Positions 8,332 to 17,737 of a stretch of 57,326 bases of DNA are shown one piece after another. The notes under the pieces are model-generated. The model made no database searches. It was not told the DNA's origin and worked only from the letters and a program-made list of their open reading frames with translations. The position numbers and the translations under genes are program-made. The stretch's first letter is position 1, and the number at the start of each line of letters is the position of its first letter. The stretch is from Nitrosomonadales bacterium (GTDB lineage Bacteria > Pseudomonadota > Gammaproteobacteria > Burkholderiales > Gallionellaceae), in contig JACPYR010000075.1 of the NCBI GenBank assembly GCA_016195965.1, forward strand, positions 1 to 57,326. Direction: 5' to 3'.

Positions 8332-9260
8332 GCGTGCTGGCAACCATTAAGAGTTTCGACGACTACCTCAATACCATCCACAAGGAACTAGCCGCCAATG
8401 GCGAACAGAAACGCCGTCTCTACTTTCGTGGACAGAGCAAACTGGCGAAGCAAGGTTATCCGCTGACACCTTCGGTAGCTCGCTACCCGCACCTGAGCAC
8501 CTTGACGCTGGCCGAGCGCGAGCAGAAGGAATGCGAGGTGCTGGAGATTTTCAGCAACCATCTGCTGACTTACGTACAGCACCGCCCGGAAAATGACTGG
8601 GAGAAACTCGCGATTGCGCAGCATCACGGCCTGCCGACGCGGTTCATGGACTGGACAACCAACCCGCTGGTGGCGCTTTATTTTGCGGTGCGCCAAAGCG
8701 AAAAGGACAACCCGATCGATGGCGCGGTGTATGTGCTGATCTCCAACCCCAAGCGTTACGCCGACCTCAAGCGCGGACAAACGGAACTGGTCAAACCAAT
8801 TGGCGATGCGGCGACTGAACTCGCAGATGAATCGAAACATGATGCCTACGGGGATTTTGATGCAGTAGATGATAGTAAAAAAGAAGACGGTTACGATGGT
8901 GTGTTGCGTTCTGCCGGGTCTGATTTATTCGGAGAGGCAAGCTTGGGCCCGTATCAGGGAGAGTCGGTCTCATACGACATTCCGAGTCCGTTCAAGATTA
9001 CCGAAAACATCATCTATGATCCACCTCATGTTTCACCGCGCATCCGTGCGCAGGACGGCGTGCTGATGGCCTGCTGGCAGTCCATGCAGGAACTCGATGA
9101 CAAGGACTATCTGGAGATCATCATCAGGCACGACGCGCACGACGACATTCGCCGCCGGCTCGACCAGTATGGGGTGTTCGACAAACAACTGTTCCCCGAC
9201 CTCGACGGCATCGCCAAGTGGCTGAAGTACCGCGCTTACGAGATCGATGGGACCATCTGA
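8328..9260 (+). CDS. FRG-domain protein within the RM operon
   Basis: A 310-residue protein carrying an FRG domain: YFRGQSK (about 32-38) and AIAQHHGLPTRFMDWTTNP (about 95-113), both typical of that family. FRG proteins are common in defence islands and prophages, but their activity is not established. The start overlaps the hsdS stop by ATGA, and hsdR follows 13 bp after its stop, with the hsdR ribosome site touching the stop codon. A short AT-rich stretch (8820-8900) encodes an acidic loop (DAVDDSKKEDGYD). It may be an effector or a modulator of HsdR; the sequence does not say which. Confidence 0.8.
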   Translation: MSVLATIKSFDDYLNTIHKELAANGEQKRRLYFRGQSKLAKQGYPLTPSVARYPHLSTLTLAEREQKECEVLEIFSNHLLTYVQHRPENDWEKLAIAQHHGLPTRFMDWTTNPLVALYFAVRQSEKDNPIDGAVYVLISNPKRYADLKRGQTELVKPIGDAATELADESKHDAYGDFDAVDDSKKEDGYDGVLRSAGSDLFGEASLGPYQGESVSYDIPSPFKITENIIYDPPHVSPRIRAQDGVLMACWQSMQELDDKDYLEIIIRHDAHDDIRRRLDQYGVFDKQLFPDLDGIAKWLKYRAYEIDGTI

Positions 9261-9273
9261 AGGAGCCTTGCTG

Positions 9274-12200
9274 ATGTCCGGACAAACTACTGAACGCGCT
9301 TTTGAGTCCCACGTTGAGGACTTGCTGCTCAAGCAAGGCGGCTGGACACCCGGCACCAATGCCGAATGGGACAAGGCGCGGGCGCTGTTCCCGGCGCGGG
9401 TGTTCGCCTTCATCAAGGCCACACAACCCAAGCTGTGGGGCGAGATGGCGGCGATGCACGGCGACAACCTCCATCCCATGTTGTTGGATGCCTTGATCAA
9501 GGAACTGGAGATCAAGGGCGCGCTGCATGTGTTGCGCCACGGCTTCAAGTTTTACGGCAAGCTGTTCCACTTGGCCTATTTCAAGCCCGCGCACGATTTG
9601 TCGCCGGATGTGCTGGCGCTGTATGGGCAGAACCAGCTCACGGTGACAAGGCAAGTGCCTTGCCATCCCGCTGACCACAGCACGGCGGATATGGTGCTGG
9701 CGCTGAACGGCTTGCCGGTGGCGACCATCGAGTTGAAGAATCCCGGCACAGGACAAAGCTGGCGCAATGCGGTGCGGCAGTACCAGGCCGACCGCGATCC
9801 GCGTGCGCCGCTGTTCGACTTCAAGAAACGTGCGCTGGTGCATTTCGCCGCCGACCCGGACGAAATACACATGACCACGCGGCTGGCGAAGGAGAAGACG
9901 TTCTTCCTGCCGTTCAACCGGGGCAGCCATCCGGGGCAGATTCAATGCGGCGCGGGCAACCCGCAGCATGAGAGCGGATACCGCACCGGCTACTTCTGGC
10001 AGGAGACACTCGCCCGCGACAGCTTTCTCAACATCCTGGGATATTTTCTGTTCATCGAAAAAGACGAACAGAAAGTGGACGACGGGCGCGGCGGCAAGAA
10101 GCTGGTCACCACCGAGAAGATGGTGTTCCCGCGCTATCACCAGCTGGATGCGGTGCAAGCGCTGGTATCCGGCGCACGCGATGAAGGTGCGGGGCACAAT
10201 TATTTGATCCAGCATTCGGCGGGCAGCGGCAAGACCAACAGCATCTCGTGGCTGTCGCACCGGCTGGCGAGTTTGCATAATGCGCAGGATCAGAAGGTGT
10301 TCGACTGCGTGATCGTGATCACCGACCGCAAGGTGCTGGACAAACAATTGCAGGATGCGATCTACCAGATCGAACACGCGCAGGGCGTGGTCAAGGCGAT
10401 AGATCAGGATGCCAAGCAGCTGGCTGCGGCTTTGATCGACGGCACCAAGATCGTGATTACTACCTTGCAGAAATTCCCCTTTGTGTTGCGCGGCCTGTTG
10501 CATGCGAGCGGCGCGGAGAGCCAGGACAAGGCCAGCATTGATGAAAAAAAACAGGCCGGAATTTGGCAGGCGGCGATTGCCGCGCGGCGTTATGCGGTGA
10601 TCGTGGACGAGGCGCATTCCAGCCAGTCCGGAGAAACGGCGCGCGAGCTGAAAGCGATACTTGGTGCGCAAGCCGCCCCCGAGAATGGCGAGGAAGAAGC
10701 CGACTGGGAAGATCGCCTGAACCAGATCATGGCCTCGCGCGGCCAACAGAAAAACCTGAGCTTTTTCGCCTTCACCGCGACTCCCAAGGGCAAGACGCTG
10801 GAGCTGTTTGGTCGCAATAAAGAAGCCTTCCACACATATTCGATGCGCCAAGCTATTGAGGAAGGCTTCATCCTCGACGTGCTGCGCAATTACACGACCT
10901 ACAACACCTGGTTCAAGTTTGTGAAGACCATCGAGGATGACCCGGCCATCCCGAAGAAGAAGGGTGCAAGGGCATTAGCCAAGTTCAAGGAGCTGCATCC
11001 GCACAACATCGAGCAGAAAACCGAGGTAATGATCGAGCACTTTCGTGGCCATGCGCGCCACCAGCTCGGCGGACGGGCCAAGGCCATGGTGGTTACCTCC
11101 AGCCGCATTCAGGCAGTGCGCTACAAACTGGCATTCGAGCGCTATCTGGCGGAGAACGGCTACACCGACATCAGGCCGCTGGTGGCTTTCAGCGGCACGG
11201 TGAAAGATCCGGACACGGGCATCGAATACACTGAGCCTGGCATGAATCCTGATGTGGTGACTGGCAAGCCGATTCCGGAAAGCCAGTTGCCTGAGCGTTT
11301 TACTTCCAGCGACTATCAGGTGCTGCTCGTCGCCAACAAATACCAGACCGGTTTTGATCAACCCTTGCTGGTGGCGATGTATGTGGATAAGCGGCTGGAT
11401 GGCGTGCAGGCGGTGCAGACCCTGTCGCGCCTGAACCGGAAGATTGCGGGCAAGGACGAACCTTTCGTGCTCGACTTCGTAAACAAACCGGAAGACATTT
11501 ACGCTGCCTTCAAACCTTATTTTGATTCGACCAGTTTGCAGGAGTCGGCGAATCCAGAGATGCTGCCGAGTATCAAGCATGAGCTGGATCAAGTACAGGT
11601 ATACCACTGGAGCGAGGTCGAGGCCTTTGCTCGCATTTTCTACCGCACACCGGATCGCCAGAACCCGGCCGACCATGCGCACATGCAGCGGCATTTGCAA
11701 CCGGCGGTGGATCGTTTCATGGCTATCGAGGATGATCAGGTGCGTACCGCCTTCCGCGACAAGTTGGGCGGGTATGTGCGTATGTATTCCTTCCTGAGCC
11801 AGATACTGCCTTACGGTGACCAGGTCCTAGAGATGCTCTACAGCTATGGCCGTTTCCTGCTGCCGCATTTGCCGTTGGATCGCGATAACACGACGGTCAA
11901 GATCGGCAATGAAGTGGAGTTGCAATATTACCGGCTGCAACGGATTTCCAGCGGGCCGATTGACTTAAAAGTGGGTGAGCCGGAAGGGGTTTACAGCCCG
12001 TCGGATGTCGGCACCGGCAAAGCGAAGGAAGAAAAAGCGCCGCTCTCCGAAATCATCCAGGTGTTGAACGAGCGGTTTGGCACGGCATTCACCGAGGAAG
12101 ACCGGCTGTTCTTCGAGCAGATCAAGGCGCGAGCCATCGGTAACGCACAGGTCATTCAGACGGCCATGGCTAATCCGCTGGACAAATTCCAGTTGGGCGT

Positions 12201-12360
12201 GCGCAAGTTAGTTGAAGATTTAATGGTCCAGCGCATGAGCGAGAACGACAAAATCGTGACGCGCTACATGGATGATGGTGAGTTTCAACGCACCGCTTTC
12301 CCGTTGTTGGCGCGTGAAATCTTCGAGGCGATACGCGCAGAATCTGATAAGTCACTCTGA
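9274..12360 (+). CDS. hsdR: Type I restriction enzyme motor/nuclease subunit
   Basis: A 1028-residue DNA translocase and endonuclease. The N-terminal PD-(D/E)xK nuclease site is represented by D139 and ELK at 153-155 (TIELKNPG). The SF2 helicase motor has Walker A SAGSGKT (about 315-321), DEAH (445-448) and motif III FTATPK. A C-terminal helical domain should bind HsdM. The start at 9274 is chosen for AAGGAG 8 bp upstream, which overlaps the end of the FRG gene. All key residues seem intact, so the system may be active. The TGA shares one base with the fau ATG. Confidence 0.95.
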   Translation: MSGQTTERAFESHVEDLLLKQGGWTPGTNAEWDKARALFPARVFAFIKATQPKLWGEMAAMHGDNLHPMLLDALIKELEIKGALHVLRHGFKFYGKLFHLAYFKPAHDLSPDVLALYGQNQLTVTRQVPCHPADHSTADMVLALNGLPVATIELKNPGTGQSWRNAVRQYQADRDPRAPLFDFKKRALVHFAADPDEIHMTTRLAKEKTFFLPFNRGSHPGQIQCGAGNPQHESGYRTGYFWQETLARDSFLNILGYFLFIEKDEQKVDDGRGGKKLVTTEKMVFPRYHQLDAVQALVSGARDEGAGHNYLIQHSAGSGKTNSISWLSHRLASLHNAQDQKVFDCVIVITDRKVLDKQLQDAIYQIEHAQGVVKAIDQDAKQLAAALIDGTKIVITTLQKFPFVLRGLLHASGAESQDKASIDEKKQAGIWQAAIAARRYAVIVDEAHSSQSGETARELKAILGAQAAPENGEEEADWEDRLNQIMASRGQQKNLSFFAFTATPKGKTLELFGRNKEAFHTYSMRQAIEEGFILDVLRNYTTYNTWFKFVKTIEDDPAIPKKKGARALAKFKELHPHNIEQKTEVMIEHFRGHARHQLGGRAKAMVVTSSRIQAVRYKLAFERYLAENGYTDIRPLVAFSGTVKDPDTGIEYTEPGMNPDVVTGKPIPESQLPERFTSSDYQVLLVANKYQTGFDQPLLVAMYVDKRLDGVQAVQTLSRLNRKIAGKDEPFVLDFVNKPEDIYAAFKPYFDSTSLQESANPEMLPSIKHELDQVQVYHWSEVEAFARIFYRTPDRQNPADHAHMQRHLQPAVDRFMAIEDDQVRTAFRDKLGGYVRMYSFLSQILPYGDQVLEMLYSYGRFLLPHLPLDRDNTTVKIGNEVELQYYRLQRISSGPIDLKVGEPEGVYSPSDVGTGKAKEEKAPLSEIIQVLNERFGTAFTEEDRLFFEQIKARAIGNAQVIQTAMANPLDKFQLGVRKLVEDLMVQRMSENDKIVTRYMDDGEFQRTAFPLLAREIFEAIRAESDKSL

Positions 12361-12959
12361 TGTCCACGATGAGTATTCAGACTACCAAACAAGCCATTCG
12401 CAAGAACACGCTATCGTTGCGTGAGCAACTTCCTGCCGACGCGCGTGCCGCGCACAGCGCTGCTATCACCGCACATCTGTTGCAACTGCCCGCGTACCGG
12501 CAGGCCGACAGCGTGCTGGGCTACATGAATTTCGGTGCGGAGTTTGCCAGTGAGCTGTGGGTGCGGCGGGTGCTGGCGGAGGGCAGGAGGCTGGCCCTGC
12601 CACGTGTGAACCGCCACACCAATCAACTGGATTTATATTGGGTGGATGACCTGGAAGGCCAGCTGGCAGCGGGGCTGTGGGGGATACGCGAGCCGGTCGT
12701 CGAACGCTGCGAGAGGCTGAATTCGCTAAATGAGGTAGAATTCGCACTTTTGCCGGGGGTGGCATTTACCCGGCACGGGGTGAGGCTGGGCTATGGCGGC
12801 GGTTTTTACGACAAACTGCTGTCGCATATGACGCCGCGCCCCACATTGGCCGTCGCCGCTTTTGCGCTGCAAATCGTCGAGCAAATTCCGCAGGAGGCAA
12901 CGGATGTGAATGTCGAGTGGATAGTCACCGAAGAGGAAACTATCGCTTGTTATGTTTAA
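12360..12959 (+). CDS. fau: 5-formyltetrahydrofolate cyclo-ligase
   Basis: A 199-residue enzyme that converts 5-formyl-THF to 5,10-methenyl-THF with ATP. Family marks include KQAIRKNTLSLREQL at the N-terminus, LGYMNFGAEF, and the C-terminal LLPGVAFTRHGVRLGYGGG with the substrate-binding GYGGGFYD. The start codon overlaps the hsdR stop (TGATG); a second ATG lies three codons in. In many proteobacteria this gene follows zapA and 6S RNA. Here hsdR takes that place and I see no 6S-like structure upstream, so the restriction island probably replaced its original leader. Confidence 0.92.
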   Translation: MSTMSIQTTKQAIRKNTLSLREQLPADARAAHSAAITAHLLQLPAYRQADSVLGYMNFGAEFASELWVRRVLAEGRRLALPRVNRHTNQLDLYWVDDLEGQLAAGLWGIREPVVERCERLNSLNEVEFALLPGVAFTRHGVRLGYGGGFYDKLLSHMTPRPTLAVAAFALQIVEQIPQEATDVNVEWIVTEEETIACYV

Positions 12960-13056
12960 CCATGTGGCTGCCTGCAAGCTTGCCGGCAAGCCAGGGGCGA
13001 ACGGTCGCAAGGACTACCAGATAAACAGCTGCAAATATTAATGAGAGAACGCAAAG

Positions 13057-15720
13057 ATGGCATCATTACCTGATTACGATCCGCAAGAAACCCAAGAGTG
13101 GCTGGATGCCCTCGAATCCGTGCTGGAAAACGAAGGCGCCGAGCGCGCCCGTTTCCTGCTCGGGCAATTGCTCGACAAGGCCCGCGATTCCGGTGCGGGC
13201 ATGCCGTTCAGCGCGACCACGCAATACCGCAACACGATACCGGTGGAAGACGAGCAGCGCTCCACGGGCAACCAGGACCTGGAGCACCGTATTCGCGGAT
13301 GGATGCGCTGGAACGCGATGGTGCTGGTGCTGAATGCCAACCGCGATTCGTCGGAGCTGGGCGGGCATATCGCCAGCTTTGCCTCGGCGGCCACTTTGTA
13401 CGACGTGGGCTTTAATCATTTCTTCCACGGCAAGACCGATACGCACGGCGGCGACCTGGTGTATTTTCAGGGGCACTCGTCGCCCGGCATTTATGCGCGC
13501 GCCTTTCTCGAAGGCCGCATCAGCGAAGAGCAGATGTATAAATTCCGCCAGGAGTCTGAAGGTAATGGGCTGTCGTCTTACCCACATCCATGGCTGATGC
13601 CGGATTTCTGGCAGTTCCCCACCGTATCGATGGGCCTGGGGCCGCTGATGGCGATTTATCAGGCGCGTTTCATGCGATACCTGGAGCATCGCGGCATGGC
13701 ACAGACCAACGGGCGCAAGGTATGGGCATTCCTCGGCGACGGTGAGACCGATGAGCCGGAGTCGCTGGGTGCCGTGTCGATGGCCGGACGCGAGAAACTC
13801 GACAACCTGATTTTCGTGATCAACTGCAATCTGCAGCGTCTCGACGGCCCGGTGCGCGGCAATGGCAAGATCATCCAGGAGCTGGAAGGCGTGTTTCGCG
13901 GCGCGGGTTGGAACGTCATCAAGGTGGTGTGGGGCGATCACTGGGATCGTCTTTTTGCCAAGGACAAGAATGGCCTGCTGCAGAAACGCATGCAGGAGGT
14001 GGTGGACGGCGAATACCAGACTTATAAATCGAAAGACGGCGCGTATGTGCGCCAGCATTTCTTCGGCAAATATCCGGAATTGCTGGAGATGGTCGCCGAC
14101 ATGACGGATCAGGAAATCTGGCACTTGAATCGCGGCGGCCACGACTCGCAAAAAGTATTCGCCGCATATGCCGCAGCCAGCAAACACACAGGCCAGCCAA
14201 CCGTGATTCTCGCCAAGACGGTCAAGGGTTACGGCATGGGCGAGGCGGGCGAAGGCCAGAACATCACCCACCAGCAAAAGAAAATGACCGGCGAGGTGCT
14301 GCTCAAATTCCGCGACCGTTTCAACATTCCGCTGACCGACGAACAAGTGGCCAGCCTGAATTTTTACCGCCCTCCCGAGGATAGCCTGGAGATGAAGTAT
14401 CTCAGGGAGCGCAGCCAGGCCATGGGTGTGGTGCCGCAGCGCAAGCCGGTCACCGAGCCGCTGCAGATACCGGCTCTGGATGCTTTTGAGGCGTTGCTGA
14501 AAGGCACCGACGAGCGCGAGATTTCCACGACGATGGCGTTTGTGCGGATGCTCGGGACTCTGGTCAAGGACAAAAACATCGGCAAGCAAATCGTGCCCAT
14601 CGTGCCGGACGAATCGCGCACTTTCGGCATGGAAGGCATGTTCCGCCAGCTCGGTATTTTCTCTCAGGTCGGCCAGCTCTATACGCCGCAGGACGCCGAT
14701 CAGCTGATGTTCTACAAAGAGGATATGCACGGCCAGATATTGCAGGAGGGCATCAACGAAGCGGGCGCGATGTCGTCATGGATATCGGCCGCTACCGCAT
14801 ACGCCAACCACGGCGTGGCGATGATTCCGTTCTATATCTATTACTCGATGTTCGGCTTCCAGCGCGTCGGCGATCTGGCCTGGGCTGCGGGCGACTTGCG
14901 CGCGCGCGGCTTCATGCTGGGCGGCACAGCGGGCCGTACCACGCTGAATGGCGAAGGCTTGCAGCATGAAGACGGCCATAGCCATTTGATGTCGGCCACG
15001 ATTCCGAATTGCGTGTCATACGACCCGACGTTCGCCTATGAGCTGGCGGTGATCATTCAGGACGGCATGCGTCGCATGTATGTCGATCAGGAAGACGTGT
15101 TTTACTACATCACGGTGATGAATGAAAACTACACCCACCCGGCGATGCCGCAGGGCGCAGAGGCGGGTATCATCAAGGGTATGTATCTGTTCAGCGAGGG
15201 CAAGTCTAAGCCCAAGGCGAATGCGCCCAAGGTGCAATTGCTCGGCAGCGGCACGATATTGCGCGAGGCCATAGCCGCAGCGGAATTGCTGAAGAAGGAT
15301 TTCGGTGTTGAGTCGGACATCTGGAGCGTGACCAGCTTCACCGAATTGCGCCGCGAAGGGCTGGATTGCGAGCGCTGGAACATGCTGCATCCAGAAGCGA
15401 AACCGCGCGTCAGTTATGTCGAGCAATGCCTGGCAGGTCGCAGCGGCCCGGTGATCGCCGCGACCGACTACATGCGCTCGTTTGCCGACCAGATACGCGG
15501 CTTCCTGCCCAAAGATTACAAGGTGCTGGGCACGGACGGTTTCGGACGTTCCGACACGCGCAAGAAGCTGCGCCAGTTCTTCGAGGTGGATCGCTATTAC
15601 ATCGCGGTCGCCGCATTGAAGGCATTGGCCGACGAGGGAGCTATCAAGGCGGGCGATGTCAGCCGTGCGATCAAGCTGTATAACATCAATCCAGACAAAC
15701 CCAACCCAACGACTGTTTAG
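13057..15720 (+). CDS. aceE: pyruvate dehydrogenase E1 component, homodimeric type
   Basis: An 887-residue thiamine-diphosphate enzyme that decarboxylates pyruvate and acetylates the E2 lipoyl group. The ThDP/Mg motif runs from GDGETDEPES (about 228) to INCNLQRLDGPV. The length and single-chain form match the gamma/betaproteobacterial AceE. It opens an operon with aceF, which begins 16 bp after the stop. A palindromic GCTTGCCGGCAAGC lies upstream at 12978-12991 and could be a small operator or weak terminator after fau. Confidence 0.97.
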   Translation: MASLPDYDPQETQEWLDALESVLENEGAERARFLLGQLLDKARDSGAGMPFSATTQYRNTIPVEDEQRSTGNQDLEHRIRGWMRWNAMVLVLNANRDSSELGGHIASFASAATLYDVGFNHFFHGKTDTHGGDLVYFQGHSSPGIYARAFLEGRISEEQMYKFRQESEGNGLSSYPHPWLMPDFWQFPTVSMGLGPLMAIYQARFMRYLEHRGMAQTNGRKVWAFLGDGETDEPESLGAVSMAGREKLDNLIFVINCNLQRLDGPVRGNGKIIQELEGVFRGAGWNVIKVVWGDHWDRLFAKDKNGLLQKRMQEVVDGEYQTYKSKDGAYVRQHFFGKYPELLEMVADMTDQEIWHLNRGGHDSQKVFAAYAAASKHTGQPTVILAKTVKGYGMGEAGEGQNITHQQKKMTGEVLLKFRDRFNIPLTDEQVASLNFYRPPEDSLEMKYLRERSQAMGVVPQRKPVTEPLQIPALDAFEALLKGTDEREISTTMAFVRMLGTLVKDKNIGKQIVPIVPDESRTFGMEGMFRQLGIFSQVGQLYTPQDADQLMFYKEDMHGQILQEGINEAGAMSSWISAATAYANHGVAMIPFYIYYSMFGFQRVGDLAWAAGDLRARGFMLGGTAGRTTLNGEGLQHEDGHSHLMSATIPNCVSYDPTFAYELAVIIQDGMRRMYVDQEDVFYYITVMNENYTHPAMPQGAEAGIIKGMYLFSEGKSKPKANAPKVQLLGSGTILREAIAAAELLKKDFGVESDIWSVTSFTELRREGLDCERWNMLHPEAKPRVSYVEQCLAGRSGPVIAATDYMRSFADQIRGFLPKDYKVLGTDGFGRSDTRKKLRQFFEVDRYYIAVAALKALADEGAIKAGDVSRAIKLYNINPDKPNPTTV

Positions 15721-15736
15721 GTCAGGGAGACAAGCA

Positions 15737-17032
15737 GTGGCAGAGATTAAAAAAGTATTGGTGCCGGACATCGGCGACTACAAGGATGTGAGCATCATCG
15801 AAGTGATGGTGAAGGTTGGCGACACGATCAAGGCGGAAGATAACCTGGTGACGCTGGAAACCGACAAGGCGGCGATGGAAGTGCCGTCGCCTTACTCGGG
15901 CGTGGTCAAGGAATTGAAGATCAAGGTCGGCGACAAGGTGTCGGAAGGATCGCTGATTTTGTTGCTGGAAAGCAGCGGGGCGGCCAGCGCTCCGCAGGCG
16001 AGCAAGCCCGCTGCGGCAGCCGCAGTTGCAACCGCAGTTGCCGAAAAGCCGGCTGCCGCTCCGGCACAGCGCGCTGAACCCGCAAGGGCTGCGGGTGTGC
16101 CGCAGCTAGGCGGCGACGCTTCCGCAGGAAAGGCGCACGCCAGCCCGGCGATACGCCGCTTCGCGCGCGAACTCGGTGTGCCGGTTGCGCAAGTCAAAGG
16201 CAGCGGCGAAAAAGGCCGCGTCACCAAAGACGACGTGCAGCTGTATGTGAAGGCCGCGCTCGCGCAGCCGCGCGGTGCCGCAGGCGGCAATGGCCTGCAA
16301 GTGCCGGCAATGCCGGCAGTGGATTTCGCCAAGTTCGGCGCAATCGAAACCAGGCCGTTGTCGCGCATCAAGAAACTTTCCGGCGCGAACCTGCACCGCA
16401 ACTGGGTAACCGTTCCGCATGTCACGCAATTCGATGAGGCCGACATCACCGAAATGGAGGCATTCCGCAAAGAATTGGGGGTGGAATACGCAAAACAGAA
16501 TATCAAAATCACACCGCTGGCTTTCATGCTCAAGGCGGTCGTCGTGGCGTTGCAGAAATTTCCGGAATTCAATGCGTCGCTGGATGCCAGCGGCGAAAAT
16601 CTGGTGCTAAAACAGTATTACCATATCGGGGTGGCAGTGGATACCCCGGACGGGCTGATGGTGCCGGTGTTGCGCGATGTGGACAAGAAGGGCCTGGTGC
16701 AACTTGCCAGGGAGCTAGCTGAAATCAGCGCCCGCGCGCGCGAGAAAAAAATCACCGCCGCAGAAATGCAGGGCGGCTGTTTCTCGATTTCCAGCCTGGG
16801 CGGGATCGGTGGGACGGCCTTCACCCCCATCATCAACGCGCCGGAATTGGCGATTCTGGGCGTGTCCAAGGCCGTCATCAAGCCTATGCATCAGGATGAT
16901 ACTTTCGTCGCCAGGCTGATGCTGCCGTTGTCGTTGTCATATGACCATCGCGTAATCGATGGTGCGGCGGCGGCGCGATTTATCGTGTTTCTCTCGCAAG
17001 TGCTGGCGGATACCCGTCGGCTGGCGCTGTAA
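15737..17032 (+). CDS. aceF: dihydrolipoyllysine acetyltransferase, E2 of pyruvate dehydrogenase
   Basis: A 431-residue E2 core protein, started at a GTG with CAGGGAGA upstream; the longer frame extending back into aceE would be an artefact. It has one lipoyl domain with the lipoylated lysine in ETDKAAMEV (about residue 44), an Ala/Pro-rich linker, a peripheral-subunit-binding domain (SPAIRRFARELG, about 135-165) and the catalytic domain with YDHRVIDG (His about 403). E. coli has three lipoyl domains; a single one is usual in many betaproteobacteria. The E3 gene is not in the window. Confidence 0.96.
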   Translation: MAEIKKVLVPDIGDYKDVSIIEVMVKVGDTIKAEDNLVTLETDKAAMEVPSPYSGVVKELKIKVGDKVSEGSLILLLESSGAASAPQASKPAAAAAVATAVAEKPAAAPAQRAEPARAAGVPQLGGDASAGKAHASPAIRRFARELGVPVAQVKGSGEKGRVTKDDVQLYVKAALAQPRGAAGGNGLQVPAMPAVDFAKFGAIETRPLSRIKKLSGANLHRNWVTVPHVTQFDEADITEMEAFRKELGVEYAKQNIKITPLAFMLKAVVVALQKFPEFNASLDASGENLVLKQYYHIGVAVDTPDGLMVPVLRDVDKKGLVQLARELAEISARAREKKITAAEMQGGCFSISSLGGIGGTAFTPIINAPELAILGVSKAVIKPMHQDDTFVARLMLPLSLSYDHRVIDGAAAARFIVFLSQVLADTRRLAL

Positions 17033-17086
17033 TCCCTGACATTGCATGAGTGGGCGCTGCATTCGGTGAGCAAAAAAGAAATCGAC

Positions 17087-17737
17087 ATGCCTGTTGGTAT
17101 TCTGGGCGGGACGTTCGATCCTATCCATTACGGGCATCTGCGTCTCGCCGAGGAAATGCTTGAATTGGCCAGGCTCAGACAGATACGTTTCATTCCCGCC
17201 GGGACTCCGCCGCATCGCGATTTGCCGCAAGTATCTGCAGTGCATCGCAGCGCGATGGTGCAGCTGGCGATTGCCGATCAACCGGCTTTCGTGCTGGATG
17301 GCCGGGAAATACAGCGTACTACGCCCTGCTATACGGTGGATACCCTGCGAGAACTGCGTGCCGAGTTGGGCGCAGCTCAGCCGCTGTGTCTGCTGATGGG
17401 CGGCGATGCATTCCTGCAGTTGCACAGCTGGCACGAATGGGAGCAATTGTTCGAGCTGGCGCATATCGTGGTGGGCTACCGCCCCGGTTTCACACTGGAG
17501 GAGCGCATCCATACGGCCATGCCGCAATTGCAATCGCACTATCAGCAGCGCCTGTGCGCCGTCGAGGCCCTCTCGCAACAACCGGCTGGCGGAATTGTCG
17601 AATTGGCGATTCCCAAGCTGGAGATTTCCGCCACGCTGATACGCAGCCGGGTAGCGGAAAACCGCAGCATACGATATCTGTTGCCCAACGCGGTCGCCGA
17701 TTACATCCATCAACATCATTTATATACTACTTGCTAA
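17087..17737 (+). CDS. nadD: nicotinate-nucleotide adenylyltransferase
   Basis: A 216-residue enzyme of NAD synthesis that joins NaMN and ATP. The nucleotidyltransferase signature GGTFDPIHYGH is at about residues 6-16 and the C-terminal ISATLIRSR motif is present. I chose the ATG at 17087, with AAAGAAA upstream. In-frame GTG (17066) and TTG (17042) starts are possible but would add residues not usual for the family. The stop shares a base with the rsfS start (TAATG), so NAD synthesis and ribosome silencing are coupled, the common order nadD-rsfS-rlmH. Confidence 0.94.
   Translation: MPVGILGGTFDPIHYGHLRLAEEMLELARLRQIRFIPAGTPPHRDLPQVSAVHRSAMVQLAIADQPAFVLDGREIQRTTPCYTVDTLRELRAELGAAQPLCLLMGGDAFLQLHSWHEWEQLFELAHIVVGYRPGFTLEERIHTAMPQLQSHYQQRLCAVEALSQQPAGGIVELAIPKLEISATLIRSRVAENRSIRYLLPNAVADYIHQHHLYTTC

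Noticed and set aside
9124-10851. Long minus-strand open frame (575 codons) opposite hsdR
   Set aside because: It lies antisense to a complete hsdR with all motifs; GC-rich third positions keep the opposite frame open. No ribosome site or domain.
12360-13056. 6S RNA near fau
   Set aside because: Expected from gene order in many proteobacteria, but hsdR fills the upstream side and the downstream gap of about 100 bp is too short and unstructured.
13066-14730. Minus-strand open frame of 554 codons opposite aceE
   Set aside because: Antisense shadow of a fully conserved gene; composition is His/Arg/Leu-rich as expected from the reverse of GC-rich codons.
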